From NCBI GenBank assembly GCA_018267315.1, contig JAFDYS010000023.1:1-64000 (forward strand): 64,000 nucleotides of DNA, read 5' to 3'. A program made the position numbers and the translations under genes. Shown piece after piece: positions 9,317 to 19,000 of the stretch (position 1 is its first letter; every line of letters begins with the position of its first letter). The DNA is from Bacteroidota bacterium. Its GTDB lineage: Bacteria > Bacteroidota > Bacteroidia > Chitinophagales > UBA10324. The notes under the pieces were generated by a model. That model did not search any database. It was given only the letters and a program-made list of their open reading frames with translations, and was not told the origin of the DNA.

Positions 9317-10060
9317 ATGAAACTGGAAATAATAAGGAAAGAAGATCAGGTAGATGGTCAATTTAACAACGGCGCCATATTAGAAAAAAGACCGGTGATT
9401 TACCAGGGTGAGAAAACACGGCCTTACTCAAACTTATTTTATTGGGCCCATGCATGGAGCGAAAAAGGAAGCACAATCGGCCTGCATCCGCACCAGGGCT
9501 TTGAAATTCTTTCATTCGTATTGCGGGGCAGCATTGAGCATTATGATACAAAGAACCGGAACTGGATTCCGCTAAAGGAAGGAAGTGTTCAAATCATCAG
9601 AGCCGGTAACGGAATTTCACATGCTGAAAAGCTGAATCCCAATTCCTCCATTTTCCAAATCTGGTTTGATCCTGATCTTTCCAAGACGCTCCGGCTTCCT
9701 GCCTCGTACAATGACTATCTGCCGGAATCTTTTGAAGCCACTCAGTTAAGTGGCGAAACCACCACTTTATTCAAAGGGGAGGGCGCACCTATTGAAATGA
9801 TGACCGAGGGGGTAGTTATTAAACAAATGAAGTTGATGCCGGGGAAACATGTAATTCCCGTGACCGCTGACAAAGTGATTTCTGTTTTCGTGATTGCCGG
9901 CAACCTGGTTGTGGAAGGGGAGAAGCTAGCTGACGGCGATTTCTTCAAGGTTCAGGAAGCAGAGTTTCTCCGTCTTTCCTCCATTGATTCGGGTTGGATT
10001 TTTATCATCGAATCACCGGTTACACCATCATATCAAACATATGCTTCCATGGACTTGTGA
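9317..10060 (+). CDS. Pirin family protein (cupin)
   Basis: 247 residues with the pirin double-cupin layout. The N-terminal cupin has the metal ligands H57 and H59 (GLHPHQGFEI) and H102 and E104 (SHAEK), followed by FQIWFDPD. Bacterial pirins are cytoplasmic, mononuclear-metal proteins; some have quercetin dioxygenase activity and others act as redox-related regulators, so the substrate is not assignable. The short length and weak second cupin are like the YhhW/YhaK group. The gene appears monocistronic, with noncoding DNA on both sides. Confidence 0.9.
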   Translation: MKLEIIRKEDQVDGQFNNGAILEKRPVIYQGEKTRPYSNLFYWAHAWSEKGSTIGLHPHQGFEILSFVLRGSIEHYDTKNRNWIPLKEGSVQIIRAGNGISHAEKLNPNSSIFQIWFDPDLSKTLRLPASYNDYLPESFEATQLSGETTTLFKGEGAPIEMMTEGVVIKQMKLMPGKHVIPVTADKVISVFVIAGNLVVEGEKLADGDFFKVQEAEFLRLSSIDSGWIFIIESPVTPSYQTYASMDL

Positions 10061-10137
10061 TTCATGATGCCGTGAAGTCATCTACAATGCGATTGGATTG
10101 AACGGGTTAATTTTATTACCGGTGCAGCAGATAACCG

Positions 10138-10743
10138 GTGAGGAATGTCTATCTCTCAAAATGTAAAACGGTACGAATCATCTCCATCCTGAGTGACCAG
10201 GAGCTTGTGCAGCAATGCCGTAAGGGTGATGCGCGGGCTCAGAAGCAGCTTTATGATCGGTTCGCCGGGCGCATGCTCGGGGTATGCTACCGCTATGCCG
10301 GCAACATGCATGAGGCGGAAGATATTTTGCAGGAAGGATTCATCAGGGCATTTGAGCGCCTGAAAGATTTTCGCGGCGATGGTTCACTGGAAGGATGGAT
10401 CAGGAGAATTATGGTGACATCGGCTCTCAATTTTTTAAAGCGCGAAAGGCGTGTGCGCGAGCAACTCGAAATGGATGCCGCTGAAGAAGAAGTTTCGTCC
10501 GGTGATCTCATCAGTCATATCCATACGGATGAACTGATGGCCATTATTCAGGAATTGTCTCCCGGTTACCGGGCTGTGCTCAACCTGTTTGCCATTGAAG
10601 GATATTCTCACCGCGAAATTGGCGAGATGCTCGGCATCAGCGAAAGCACATCACGTTCGCAGTACACGCGTGCCCGGCATCTGTTGCAAAAAATGATAGG
10701 TGAACATTATTCATACGGTCTCAAACATGAAAGAGCTGAATAA
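10138..10743 (+). CDS. RNA polymerase sigma-70 family (ECF-type) sigma factor
   Basis: 201 residues from a GTG at 10138. Region 2 is visible at about residues 35-100 (YDRFAGRMLGVCYRYAG...AEDILQEGF..AFERL..FRG..SLEGWIRRI) and region 4 at about 140-190 (LSPGYRAVLNLF...GYSHREIGEMLGIS..TSRSQ). There is no region 1 or 3, as in ECF factors. The exact start is uncertain because there is no ATG before residue 45; the first 20 residues may be shorter in reality. Its 3' end overlaps the next gene by 17 bases, so the two are translationally coupled, and the downstream membrane protein is the likely partner or anti-sigma. Confidence 0.92.
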   Translation: MRNVYLSKCKTVRIISILSDQELVQQCRKGDARAQKQLYDRFAGRMLGVCYRYAGNMHEAEDILQEGFIRAFERLKDFRGDGSLEGWIRRIMVTSALNFLKRERRVREQLEMDAAEEEVSSGDLISHIHTDELMAIIQELSPGYRAVLNLFAIEGYSHREIGEMLGISESTSRSQYTRARHLLQKMIGEHYSYGLKHERAE

Positions 10744-12028
10744 CGAAAAGGAATTTGAGCGCCTGCTGAAAAGAAAAGCGGAAGGGTTTGACCTGAAGCC
10801 GTCTGATCGCGTTTGGAGCGGAGTGGCTTCCTCACTGCAAAAACGCCGTCGCAGGGGAATCGTTGGATGGACCGTGGCTGCCTTATTCATTGTTGTTGTG
10901 GGACCAGCCACTTACTTCATAATGCAAAATGAAAAGGCGACTAATCCGGTTTCCGTTGCCAATGAACAAAAACCGGAATCATCTTCATTGAACGAACGCA
11001 ATTCAGATGACCGCAGTGCAGGGCAACAGGCACATACGCCTTCTGCCTATGAAAATGTTTCGGCTAACAATGGTCTGACTGAGCAAAAGAAAAATGCGCT
11101 TGTCCAAAGGCAGATAGATTATGCTGAAGCAAAGAGTGAGAACGCCTTGCTTTCTGAGTCCATGCAGCAGGAGGCCATAGAACCGCTCTCTTATCGCCCA
11201 TCTGCATTGATTGCCACAGATGGTAATCGTGAACGGGTTACCGTTGAAAAGAAATTCACTCCTTCCTCCGCTTCCGTTTCAACGGAGCAAATGATGACTC
11301 CTCATTTCACGGTTGAATTGGAAGGAATGCCTTTGGCTACCTATTCATGGAACTCACAACCACTCAATCTTTCTCCAACCAATACCCAATCCAAACCATC
11401 CGGTGATGCATACTGGTTAATGCAGGGATTTTCTTCAGGCGGAAATTTCTTGTTTCATCTTTCTAAAAATTATTTTGCCGGGGCAGGGTTGCACTATACA
11501 TCAACACATACCCGTATTGGCTTGCCTGAGCAGACCGTGGTTTGGTATGATACCAGCTATACCACCATCAACGGCACCAGTTACATGACGATAGACACCA
11601 GCTACTATGCTTATGAGCCGCAGGAAAATTTTTCTCAAGGATGGTTTGATATTTCATTCATCACCGGAACCGATTTATTTCCCGCTGCTAAAAATCATTT
11701 ACGCATAGCAGGTGGCGCGGCGTATTCCAGGTTGCTTCAGGTGAAGAGTGAAATGGAGTCACCGGCGGAATCACTGAACCAGGATGCCAGTGTTATTTCC
11801 GGATCATTCGGCGGACTTTCAACAGGCGGCATACCACAGGTTGTATTCAGGAAAAACCAGTTGCAGCTTTTTTCTGAAATCGCCTATGTGCGAGAACTCG
11901 GCCCTCATTTCGCATTTTCGGCCGGAGGACAAATTCATTATTATCCATCCAATCTTTTTGAAGGCAACGAACTTTCTCATCACATGCTGTGGCTTGGATT
12001 AAAGACAGGCGTTCAGTATTCCTTCTGA
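10727..12028 (+). CDS. Single-TM protein with C-terminal beta-barrel-like domain, sigma-coupled
   Basis: 433 residues from the ATG at 10727, overlapping the sigma gene by 17 bases. Residues 1-35 are a charged cytoplasmic segment (FERLLKRKAEGFDLKPSDRVWSGVASSL), then one transmembrane helix at about 40-62 (GWTVAALFIVVVGPATYFI), a low-complexity linker of about 130 residues, and a C-terminal half built of alternating strands ending in QYSF, the terminal aromatic typical of outer-membrane barrels. A short cytoplasmic head plus one helix next to an ECF sigma is the usual anti-sigma layout, so I infer regulation of the sigma factor, but no zinc or other anti-sigma signature is present. A barrel-like domain behind an inner-membrane helix is topologically odd. 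Confidence 0.7.
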   Translation: MKELNNEKEFERLLKRKAEGFDLKPSDRVWSGVASSLQKRRRRGIVGWTVAALFIVVVGPATYFIMQNEKATNPVSVANEQKPESSSLNERNSDDRSAGQQAHTPSAYENVSANNGLTEQKKNALVQRQIDYAEAKSENALLSESMQQEAIEPLSYRPSALIATDGNRERVTVEKKFTPSSASVSTEQMMTPHFTVELEGMPLATYSWNSQPLNLSPTNTQSKPSGDAYWLMQGFSSGGNFLFHLSKNYFAGAGLHYTSTHTRIGLPEQTVVWYDTSYTTINGTSYMTIDTSYYAYEPQENFSQGWFDISFITGTDLFPAAKNHLRIAGGAAYSRLLQVKSEMESPAESLNQDASVISGSFGGLSTGGIPQVVFRKNQLQLFSEIAYVRELGPHFAFSAGGQIHYYPSNLFEGNELSHHMLWLGLKTGVQYSF

Positions 12029-12068
12029 TAAATCCGGTTCGCGGTATGCAGAATGAATGCCCGGAACA

Positions 12069-12102
12069 TTTGGCCCGAGTGATCGTATTACTATTACTTT
12101 TG
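12069..12102 (+). promoter_or_regulatory. Bacteroidetes-type promoter for kup
   Basis: TTTG at 12069-12072 and TACTTTTG (TAnnTTTG) at 12095-12102, spaced by 22 bases. The transcript would begin about 10 bases before the GTG start at 12119, giving a very short leader. Confidence 0.6.
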
Positions 12103-12118
12103 CGATCAAATTTTACGC

Positions 12119-14098
12119 GTGAGCAGTAAGAAGAGCGTGTCCCAACTCTCCGTCGGGATGTTGCTGGTGACCATCGGGATTGTGTATGGCGATATTGGAA
12201 CATCACCGCTGTATGTGATGTCAGCCCTGGTAGGGAATCATGTTATTTCAAAATCGCTCGTATACGGAGGCGTGTCATGTGTATTCTGGACACTCACCCT
12301 CATTACTTCATTCAAATATATTACCCTGGCACTGCGTGCCGATAACAACGGCGAGGGTGGAATTTTTGCTTTATATGCTCTGGTGAGAAAGCGTGCGAAA
12401 TGGTTGGTGGTGCCCGCAGTAATCGGCGGTGCTTCCCTGCTTTCTGATGGCATGATCACGCCGGCCATCTCCGTATCTTCAGCGGTGGAAGGGTTGAAGA
12501 ATCTGAACCCCGACATACAAACCGTTCCCATCGTCATTGTCATTATCACGATGCTCTTCCTTTTTCAGCGGGCAGGCACCAAGGTGGTCGGCAATTCCTT
12601 TGGGCCCTTGATGGTGATTTGGTTCACCATGCTTGCCGTGCTTGGCGTCATGCATATCACAAGTCATGTGGAGATTCTTCATGCCTTCAGTCCGCTGTAT
12701 GCTTTCAAGCTGGTGCTGAATTATCCGGGCGGATTTTGGTTTCTGGGGGCTATTTTCCTGTGTGCCACCGGTGCTGAAGCGCTCTATTCCGACCTGGGTC
12801 ACTGCGGTAAGATCAACATACGCGTGAGCTGGATCTTCGTAAAGATTTCTCTGCTGCTGAACTATTTCGGGCAGGCGGCATGGCTGATGCAGCATGAAGG
12901 CAAGCGGCTTACCGACCTCCCGGTCAGCAGTCCGTTTTATGGCATAATGCCTGAATGGTTTCTGCTTATCGGCATTGCCATCGCCACCATTGCCACCATC
13001 ATCGCCAGCCAGGCCATGATCACCGGCGCCTTTACGCTCATCAATGAAGCCATGCGGCTGAACCTGTGGCCGAAAGTCCGCGTAATTCATCCTACTGAAG
13101 AAAAAGGGCAGATGTATGTGTCATCAGTTAATTGGATTTTATTTGCCGGCTGCATTGGTATTGTGTTGTACTTCCGTGAAGCTAAAAACATGGAAGCGGC
13201 TTACGGTCTCGCCATCAATCTCACCTTTATTGTAACCACCATTCTGCTCAGTGCTTACTCATACATCCGGAGAGGATCATACACACTCATGTTTGCCATT
13301 GGTCTCACCTTCATTTCCATTGAGCTTGTTTTCCTGGTGGCTAACCTGAACAAGTTTCCACACGGCGGTTATGTGGCAATCCTGATGGCACTGCTGTTTT
13401 TCTCGGTGATGATGATTTGGTTCAGAGCTCGCAAAATCAAGAACCGCTTTTTGGAATTTGGATCTATGAGCGAGTTGCTGCCGAAACTGCTGGAACTAAG
13501 CGAAGACCAGAGCGTGCCCAAGTTTGCTTCGCATGTTGTGTTTCTCACCAGCGCCAATTACCCGTCACAGATTGAAACCAAGTTTCAGTATTCCATTTTC
13601 AGCAGGCAACCCAAGCGGGCTGACACATACTGGTTCGTGCATGTGGATGTGGCGGATCAACCCTACACGGCCAAATACGAGGTGGATGTGCTTATTCCGA
13701 ATGTGGTGTACCGCATTGATTTCCGGCTCGGGTTCCGCATTGAACCGAGGGTAAACCTTTTCCTGCGCAAAGTGATCGGTGATATGGTGGAGCGGGGCGA
13801 AGTGGATATCACCAGCCGCTATGAGTCACTCAACAAGCACCACCTTCCCGGCGACTTCCGCTTTGTGGTGCTGGAAAAATTTCTTTCGTATGAAAACGAA
13901 CTGCCGCTTTTTGAAAAGCTGATCATGGATGTTTACTTCTTCCTCAAGTCCATCTCCCTCAGTGAAGGCCGTGAATTTGGTTTGGACACCAGCATTGTCA
14001 CCATCGAGAAGGTGCCGTTGTTACTAACCGCACCGCGCGAATTCAAACTGGAGCGGGAAGAACCTGAAGAAGAACAGGTTTTGCTGAGAAGACAGTAA
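12119..14098 (+). CDS. kup: Kup family potassium uptake transporter
   Basis: 659 residues from a GTG. The N-terminus carries the family signature (LVTIGIVYGDIGTSPLY) and the protein has about 12 hydrophobic segments to residue 440 (YITLALRADNNGEGGIFAL; GAEALYSDLGHCGK), followed by a cytoplasmic C-terminal domain of about 200 residues. Kup proteins import K+ with protons across the inner membrane and matter in low-K+ or acid conditions. The C-terminal tail here ends in an acidic/charged run. The gene has its own promoter and is convergent with the next gene (18 bases apart). Confidence 0.96.
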   Translation: MSSKKSVSQLSVGMLLVTIGIVYGDIGTSPLYVMSALVGNHVISKSLVYGGVSCVFWTLTLITSFKYITLALRADNNGEGGIFALYALVRKRAKWLVVPAVIGGASLLSDGMITPAISVSSAVEGLKNLNPDIQTVPIVIVIITMLFLFQRAGTKVVGNSFGPLMVIWFTMLAVLGVMHITSHVEILHAFSPLYAFKLVLNYPGGFWFLGAIFLCATGAEALYSDLGHCGKINIRVSWIFVKISLLLNYFGQAAWLMQHEGKRLTDLPVSSPFYGIMPEWFLLIGIAIATIATIIASQAMITGAFTLINEAMRLNLWPKVRVIHPTEEKGQMYVSSVNWILFAGCIGIVLYFREAKNMEAAYGLAINLTFIVTTILLSAYSYIRRGSYTLMFAIGLTFISIELVFLVANLNKFPHGGYVAILMALLFFSVMMIWFRARKIKNRFLEFGSMSELLPKLLELSEDQSVPKFASHVVFLTSANYPSQIETKFQYSIFSRQPKRADTYWFVHVDVADQPYTAKYEVDVLIPNVVYRIDFRLGFRIEPRVNLFLRKVIGDMVERGEVDITSRYESLNKHHLPGDFRFVVLEKFLSYENELPLFEKLIMDVYFFLKSISLSEGREFGLDTSIVTIEKVPLLLTAPREFKLEREEPEEEQVLLRRQ

Positions 14099-14116
14099 TT
14101 TGAAAAGAGAATCCTG

Positions 14117-16267
14117 CTACCGGATGAGTGTTACATTTCCCTGTGCCGTTTTCACGCGGCCGTTGGTGAAAACCGTTCGCAATTCATATACATAGACACC
14201 CATTTCTTCCTCATGACCTTCGTAAGTGCCATCCCATCCATCGTTAGGGTTTGATGTCTGGAAAACAAGTTGTCCCCACCGGTTGAAAATGGTGAACGTA
14301 AATTCCTGGTTTCCGTCGGTAATCGGCTTGAAGATGTCATTGAGTCCATCACCATTTGGGGTAAAAGCATTCGGGATAAACCAAGGGCAGGCGTTGCCGA
14401 TCTCAATAGTATCAGTTCGCACACAGCCGTTATTATCTACCAGCACCCATACAATTTGAGGCACCTTGTTGACAGTGATGGTTTGCGTGAGTTCATCAGT
14501 TGACCACAAGTAATACATACCGGGGTTGGCGGCATTGAGCGTAATGGTTTCATCAATACAGATATCTGTATCCGGTCCGAGATACACAATCGGGTAATCA
14601 CTCACATCAATGCTCTTGGTTACGGTATCAGGATTGCAGTATGGATTATCAATGATGAGCGTAAATTCATATGTGCCGCTGGGGTACACGACCTGCACCT
14701 GCGTAGTGGTATCGCCGGTAATGCCATTTCCGATCCACTCATAAGAAGTGGGTATGCCCAGCGAACCATCCTTTAGTGTAATGGTATCGCCCGCGCATAA
14801 TGCCGTAGGACTAATGGAAAAGTCGGCGATAAGGGCCGGTGCAATGTCAAGTACCACGGTTGAGGTATCCTTGCAGCCAATCGTATCTGTCACTATCAGA
14901 TCTACATTAAAAAGCCCTCCGCTGCCGAACGCAAACACAGGATTCTCCAGGTTCGTTTGCCCGCCATTACCGAAGAACCATTGGTAAATGATGCTCTGGC
15001 CGGTGGAATTATTTGTGAATGTGACAGGGATTTCAGCACAATATGGTCCGGGACTCACATCAAAAGCTGACACGGGCGGTTCAAAGTAAGTGCTGATGGT
15101 TATTGAATCCTTGTTGAAGCAACCCAGCGTATCAGTAATGGCAAGTGAAACGGTATAAGTGCCGGTGTTCGGGTAAAACACGGAAGGGTTCTGCAGCGTA
15201 CTCGTGTTTCCATTATCAAAATCCCAAACCCAGGCATTTACTGTATCACCCACTGAAAGATCGGTGAAGATGACCGAATCGCCCGAACAGGTTTTATGAA
15301 TCACATATGAAAACTCTGCATCGGCAAGTGCCACTCTGAACGGCACCGAATCGAGGTAGGAGAGTTCATTTTCGCAGATGTCGAGCAGGATGTTGAAATA
15401 GATATCATCCAATTTGAAATGCAGCACATAGTCGCCGTTCACCGTAATGGGGGCGGCAAGTTGAATGTCAATATCTGTAGTGAAGTATCCGGCCGTGCAG
15501 TTGGTGGATGAGGCGCCGGTCACATTTACAGATGAAGGCCCGAGAATGTAAAAGTCACTTCCATCGGCGGCAATAGATGCACACTTGATGGGTTCAGAAA
15601 GGGTGAGGTGCAGCGATGAGGGCGGATCACATGTAAACGGATCAAGCGCCACCGGAGAAGGAGGAAGCGTGTCATAAATCACGGCGGTTCCACCGAAGTT
15701 AAGTGTATAACCCAAAAGCGTATTTGCATGGTTGTTGATCAGAAGAACATACGTTTCGCCCACCAAAACCGGCAATGGTGCACATTGATTCGGCCCCGCC
15801 GCCGAAACCGAGGTGCCCGTATAAGGAAATGACATACCCGTGGATCCCGGAATGGCGGAGTAGTTACACCTCACTTCAGGCGCAGTGCCGTCAATGATGC
15901 CACTGCAATCATTATTAGTCAGATTGTAAATCGCCCAATCATAATCATCGCCCGGCGCATTGGGAGAAATTTGCATCTCCAGGTCACCGGCACCTGTAAC
16001 TGTAAAAATGTACCACACGCTGTTTTCTTCACCACCCTGCAGGCACGAGGTATTCGTGGGGAAGGTGAGCTCCTGAACGTCACCTTCGTAAACATAAGAG
16101 TTCAGCTGTGTGTAGGTAGATTGGCATACCGGGATGGCATTAATGCAGTCCTGCTCAGGCAACTGAGCCATTACCGTGGCTGACATATTGATCAACGCCG
16201 CAAGTAGAGCCGATTGTTTCCGCAGGAAGGACAACATGTTCAGGTGAAGGGCGGTGAATGAATTCAT
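14117..16267 (-). CDS. PKD-repeat secreted protein with T9SS type B sorting domain
   Basis: 716 residues. A signal peptide (cleavage near VMAQ, residue 35) is followed by a Cys-containing N-terminal domain of the kind common in Bacteroidetes adhesin-like proteins (CINAIPVCQSTYTQLNSY...GEENSVWYIFTV), an Ig-like segment, three PKD domains (cores WVWDFDNGN, YQWFFGNGG, YEWIGNGI) and the C-terminal type B domain (FIPNAFTPNGDGLNDIF..., FNRWGQLVFQ, ending GNVTLIR). The protein is exported through the Sec system and T9SS to the cell surface. A role as adhesin or matrix protein is inferred. The start at 16267 is the longest; the ATG at 16237 also gives a full signal peptide. It stands 17 bases downstream of the pterin dehydratase gene on the same strand. 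Confidence 0.9.
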   Translation of the reverse strand: MNSFTALHLNMLSFLRKQSALLAALINMSATVMAQLPEQDCINAIPVCQSTYTQLNSYVYEGDVQELTFPTNTSCLQGGEENSVWYIFTVTGAGDLEMQISPNAPGDDYDWAIYNLTNNDCSGIIDGTAPEVRCNYSAIPGSTGMSFPYTGTSVSAAGPNQCAPLPVLVGETYVLLINNHANTLLGYTLNFGGTAVIYDTLPPSPVALDPFTCDPPSSLHLTLSEPIKCASIAADGSDFYILGPSSVNVTGASSTNCTAGYFTTDIDIQLAAPITVNGDYVLHFKLDDIYFNILLDICENELSYLDSVPFRVALADAEFSYVIHKTCSGDSVIFTDLSVGDTVNAWVWDFDNGNTSTLQNPSVFYPNTGTYTVSLAITDTLGCFNKDSITISTYFEPPVSAFDVSPGPYCAEIPVTFTNNSTGQSIIYQWFFGNGGQTNLENPVFAFGSGGLFNVDLIVTDTIGCKDTSTVVLDIAPALIADFSISPTALCAGDTITLKDGSLGIPTSYEWIGNGITGDTTTQVQVVYPSGTYEFTLIIDNPYCNPDTVTKSIDVSDYPIVYLGPDTDICIDETITLNAANPGMYYLWSTDELTQTITVNKVPQIVWVLVDNNGCVRTDTIEIGNACPWFIPNAFTPNGDGLNDIFKPITDGNQEFTFTIFNRWGQLVFQTSNPNDGWDGTYEGHEEEMGVYVYELRTVFTNGRVKTAQGNVTLIR

Positions 16268-16284
16268 TCAAAAGTAAAAAAAGA

Positions 16285-16524
16285 TCACAAGCCGGAGACT
16301 ATATGGTCAATGGCTGCAGCAAGCTGCCGGTCTTTATCTGTTACCACATCGCCGGCTTCGTGAGTTGAAAGGTGAATCTCCACCCGGTTCCACACATTCG
16401 TCCAATAGGGATGGTGATTCATTTGTTCGGCAATAAGGGCAACACGTGTCATAAAGCCGAATGCTTCATTGAAATTTTTGAAAGTGAATTTGCGCGAAAG
16501 CTTGTTGTCTTTTTCAGTCCACAT
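16285..16524 (-). CDS. 4a-hydroxytetrahydrobiopterin dehydratase (pterin carbinolamine dehydratase)
   Basis: 79 residues, slightly short for the family. The active-site motif is intact ([24 protein letters not shown]), with the two histidines of HHP and the third His in LSTH, followed by VTDKD. The enzyme dehydrates 4a-hydroxytetrahydropterin formed by aromatic amino-acid hydroxylases, regenerating the cofactor; in bacteria lacking such a hydroxylase it may serve molybdopterin metabolism. No partner hydroxylase is in the window. Confidence 0.92.
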   Translation of the reverse strand: MWTEKDNKLSRKFTFKNFNEAFGFMTRVALIAEQMNHHPYWTNVWNRVEIHLSTHEAGDVVTDKDRQLAAAIDHIVSGL

Positions 16525-16704
16525 TTAGAAGGATGTTTTTTTCATGCTGAATAAATAGGGTGTAATCTGAATCATGGAACGCAGAATTATCCGGCGGGTT
16601 ACTTCCATTGAATTGATAGGTTTTAATGGCATGAAGTGTGATTTATGAAGCATTACAATCACCGGAGCCATCCGGTTTTAATCCCACGGTTTCTATGGCA
16701 TCTC

Positions 16705-17130
16705 TCACTCCAGCACCAGGTTTTCTTTTGATTTCAGTTTATTATAATCCAGTTCAATCACCAGCTGAACCGGTTCAATTTTACTGATGGAGGCAATCAT
16801 GGTTTCACCCTGCTCATCGTTGATTTCGCCACGAACAGCCAGGATATAATCGGCTTGCTTTATTTCAGGAAGAAAAAAATCACCGGAGTGTTTATTTGAG
16901 ATCAGGTAAACGATCTGCTTATCTATTTCAATCTCGCACCGAAACCAACTGTAGACAGCTGTCTTCTGTTTCTTCTTGTTTGTGATTTCGATGTCATCCA
17001 TCATCTGCATGCCAAGGTTCAGCGTTTTATTGAGATGCCAGCAGAGTTGGTAATCTCTTAATTGCGTTACAATGCCGAACAGTTTACCCTCGAATTCATT
17101 TTCAACCCCACTCAGTCTTTTACGGGCCAT
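16705..17130 (-). CDS. IPExxxVDY family protein
   Basis: 141 residues. The family is named for a motif that here reads LPEIKQADY, near residue 90. Other features are a Trp/Cys-containing N-terminal part (LRDYQLCWHLN) and alternating strands. The family is confined to Bacteroidetes and is nearly always next to acpP-fabF-rnc and pyk; here it is divergent from acpP, which supports the assignment. Its function is unknown. A cytoplasmic location is likely, as there is no signal or membrane segment. Confidence 0.85.
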   Translation of the reverse strand: MARKRLSGVENEFEGKLFGIVTQLRDYQLCWHLNKTLNLGMQMMDDIEITNKKKQKTAVYSWFRCEIEIDKQIVYLISNKHSGDFFLPEIKQADYILAVRGEINDEQGETMIASISKIEPVQLVIELDYNKLKSKENLVLE

Positions 17131-17343
17131 GATGTAAATGCTGCTTTAAACTTACGATGAAATGCGAAGTGGCACGGATTCATAAAAAAACTAACACCCG
17201 ATCGCTGGTGGAAAATGTTACAGTAAAAACAATGAGGGAATTATGATTTTCAAACAGATTTCTGATTTTTTTCTGAACTATTCTCAGGCGCTTCAAACAC
17301 AATGAGTAAAGCCAGCCGTGTCCGGAAAATAATTATGTAAAAG

Positions 17344-17375
17344 GTTGCGTAAAAGGATTGGAATGACTTTCTTTG
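17344..17375 (+). promoter_or_regulatory. Possible promoter of acpP-fabF
   Basis: GTTG at 17344-17347 and TTTCTTTG at 17368-17375, 20 bases apart. The -7 box differs from TAnnTTTG only at the A, and the -33 box by one base, so this is a moderate match at the right distance from the acpP ATG (17411). Confidence 0.35.
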
Positions 17376-17410
17376 CCGGAAAATTTCCAATCACCTAAAC
17401 CAGTTCATCT

Positions 17411-17650
17411 ATGTCAGACATTGCAGCACGCGTTAAAAAGATCATCATCGACAAATTGGGTGTGGATGAAAGTGAAGTGACTCCGGAAGCCACCTTTACG
17501 AATGATCTCGGAGCCGACTCACTGGATCAAGTGGAGCTGATCATGGAATTCGAAAAGGAATTCAATATCTCTATACCGGACGAACAGGCAGAAACCATCA
17601 CTTCGGTAGGGCAAGCCATCGCTTACATCGAGCAATACGCTAAGCAATAA
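17411..17650 (+). CDS. acpP: Acyl carrier protein
   Basis: 79 residues, acidic, with the phosphopantetheine attachment site S37 in [12 protein letters not shown]. It carries growing acyl chains through type II fatty-acid synthesis in the cytoplasm. It is the first gene of the acpP-fabF pair, 9 bases before fabF, an arrangement nearly universal in bacteria. Confidence 0.98.
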   Translation: MSDIAARVKKIIIDKLGVDESEVTPEATFTNDLGADSLDQVELIMEFEKEFNISIPDEQAETITSVGQAIAYIEQYAKQ

Positions 17651-17659
17651 TTTTACTGC

Positions 17660-18913
17660 ATGGAATTTAAAAGAGTAGTCGTCACCGGACTCGGTGCGCT
17701 TACTCCTTTGGGTAATTCTGTACCCGAGTTTTGGGACAACCTTGAAAAAGGAGTCAGCGGGGGAAGTATGATTCCCTATTTCGACACCACCAAATTCAAA
17801 ACGAAGATTGGTTGTGTGCTTCATAATTTCGATGTCACCAGATACATCGAGAAAAAAGAGGTACGTAAACTCGATCCCTATTCTCAGTATGCACTCATCG
17901 CCGGGGATGAAGCGGTCAAAGACAGTAAACTGCTCGAAAGCCAGTTTGATCCTACCCGTGTTGGCGTTATATGGGCAACTGGTGTAGGCGGTATTGATTC
18001 CTATGCCAAGGCCATGATGGAATTCTGTGCCGGCGATGGCACGCCCCGGTTCTCACCGTTCCTGATTCCGCTCATTATTCCTGATCTGGCGGCAGGTCAT
18101 CTTTCCATTAAATGGGGATTCCGCGGACCGAACTACACGGTAGTAGCAGCTTGCGCTTCATCAACCAATTCATTGATTGATGCCCTCACCTACCTGCGAC
18201 TGGGAAAAGCGGAAGTGGTACTCACCGGTGGAAGTGAATTTCCGTTTTGTATTCCTGCCGTGGGAGGATTCTCTTCCATGAAAGCGTTGAGCGAAAGAAA
18301 TGATTCACCGGAAACTGCATCACGCCCCTATGATAAAGACCGGGATGGTTTTGTAATGGGAGAAGGTTCCGGTGCCCTGGTGTTTGAAGAACTGGAGCAT
18401 GCGAAGGCCCGCGGTGCAAAAATCTACTGCGAAGTAGCCGGCGGCGGCATGAGCGGCGATGCCTATCACATTTCGGCACCGCATCCTGAAGGTATCGGAG
18501 TAATTCAGGTGATGAATGAGAGTTTGCGTGACGCCGGCTTGAAAGCGGAGGACATTGATTACATCAACACGCATGGAACATCCACGCCCCTGGGTGATGT
18601 AGCAGAGTTGAAAGCCATTTCAAAAGTATTCGGCGAACACGCTCATAAACTCAGCATCAGTTCAACCAAATCCATGACGGGTCACATGCTGGGAGCGGCC
18701 GGAGCGGGTGAAGCAATTGCCTGCATCGGAGCAATGCAGCGCGGATTCATTCCACCCACGATCAATCACTTCACGGATGATCCTGAAATTGATCCCAAGC
18801 TGGATCTCACTTTTAATCAGGCGAAGAAGAAGGAAGTGAAAGTGGCTATGAGTAATACGTTCGGGTTCGGCGGGCATAACTCTACGATCATCTTCAAAAA
18901 GTATGAAGGATAG
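17660..18913 (+). CDS. fabF: Beta-ketoacyl-ACP synthase II
   Basis: 417 residues of the thiolase-fold elongating condensing enzyme. The catalytic triad is C165 (VAACASSTNS), H305 (NTHGTSTP) and H342, with K337 in STKSMTGHMLGAAG. FabF condenses malonyl-ACP with acyl-ACP in elongation. Cotranscribed with acpP (9 bases apart), and followed by a strong terminator. Confidence 0.98.
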   Translation: MEFKRVVVTGLGALTPLGNSVPEFWDNLEKGVSGGSMIPYFDTTKFKTKIGCVLHNFDVTRYIEKKEVRKLDPYSQYALIAGDEAVKDSKLLESQFDPTRVGVIWATGVGGIDSYAKAMMEFCAGDGTPRFSPFLIPLIIPDLAAGHLSIKWGFRGPNYTVVAACASSTNSLIDALTYLRLGKAEVVLTGGSEFPFCIPAVGGFSSMKALSERNDSPETASRPYDKDRDGFVMGEGSGALVFEELEHAKARGAKIYCEVAGGGMSGDAYHISAPHPEGIGVIQVMNESLRDAGLKAEDIDYINTHGTSTPLGDVAELKAISKVFGEHAHKLSISSTKSMTGHMLGAAGAGEAIACIGAMQRGFIPPTINHFTDDPEIDPKLDLTFNQAKKKEVKVAMSNTFGFGGHNSTIIFKKYEG

Positions 18914-18943
18914 CCCGATACGGGGCTCAACCTGCCTTGCGTT

Positions 18944-18980
18944 AAAACCTTTGAAGCTATTGCTGCAAAGGTTTTTTATT
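18944..18980 (+). terminator. Intrinsic terminator behind fabF
   Basis: A perfect 10-bp stem AAAACCTTTG (18944-18953) / CAAAGGTTTT (18966-18975), extended inside by AGC-TATT-GCT after one mismatch, and followed by a T run (TTTTTTATT). It lies 30 bases after the fabF stop and 20 bases before the rnc start, so acpP-fabF and rnc should be separate transcripts or joined only by readthrough. Confidence 0.9.
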
Positions 18981-19000
18981 TTCGTACATCCTTTTGTTGC

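Noticed and set aside
12479..13090. 203-codon minus-strand open frame inside kup
   Set aside because: Antisense shadow over membrane helices of a clear transporter gene.
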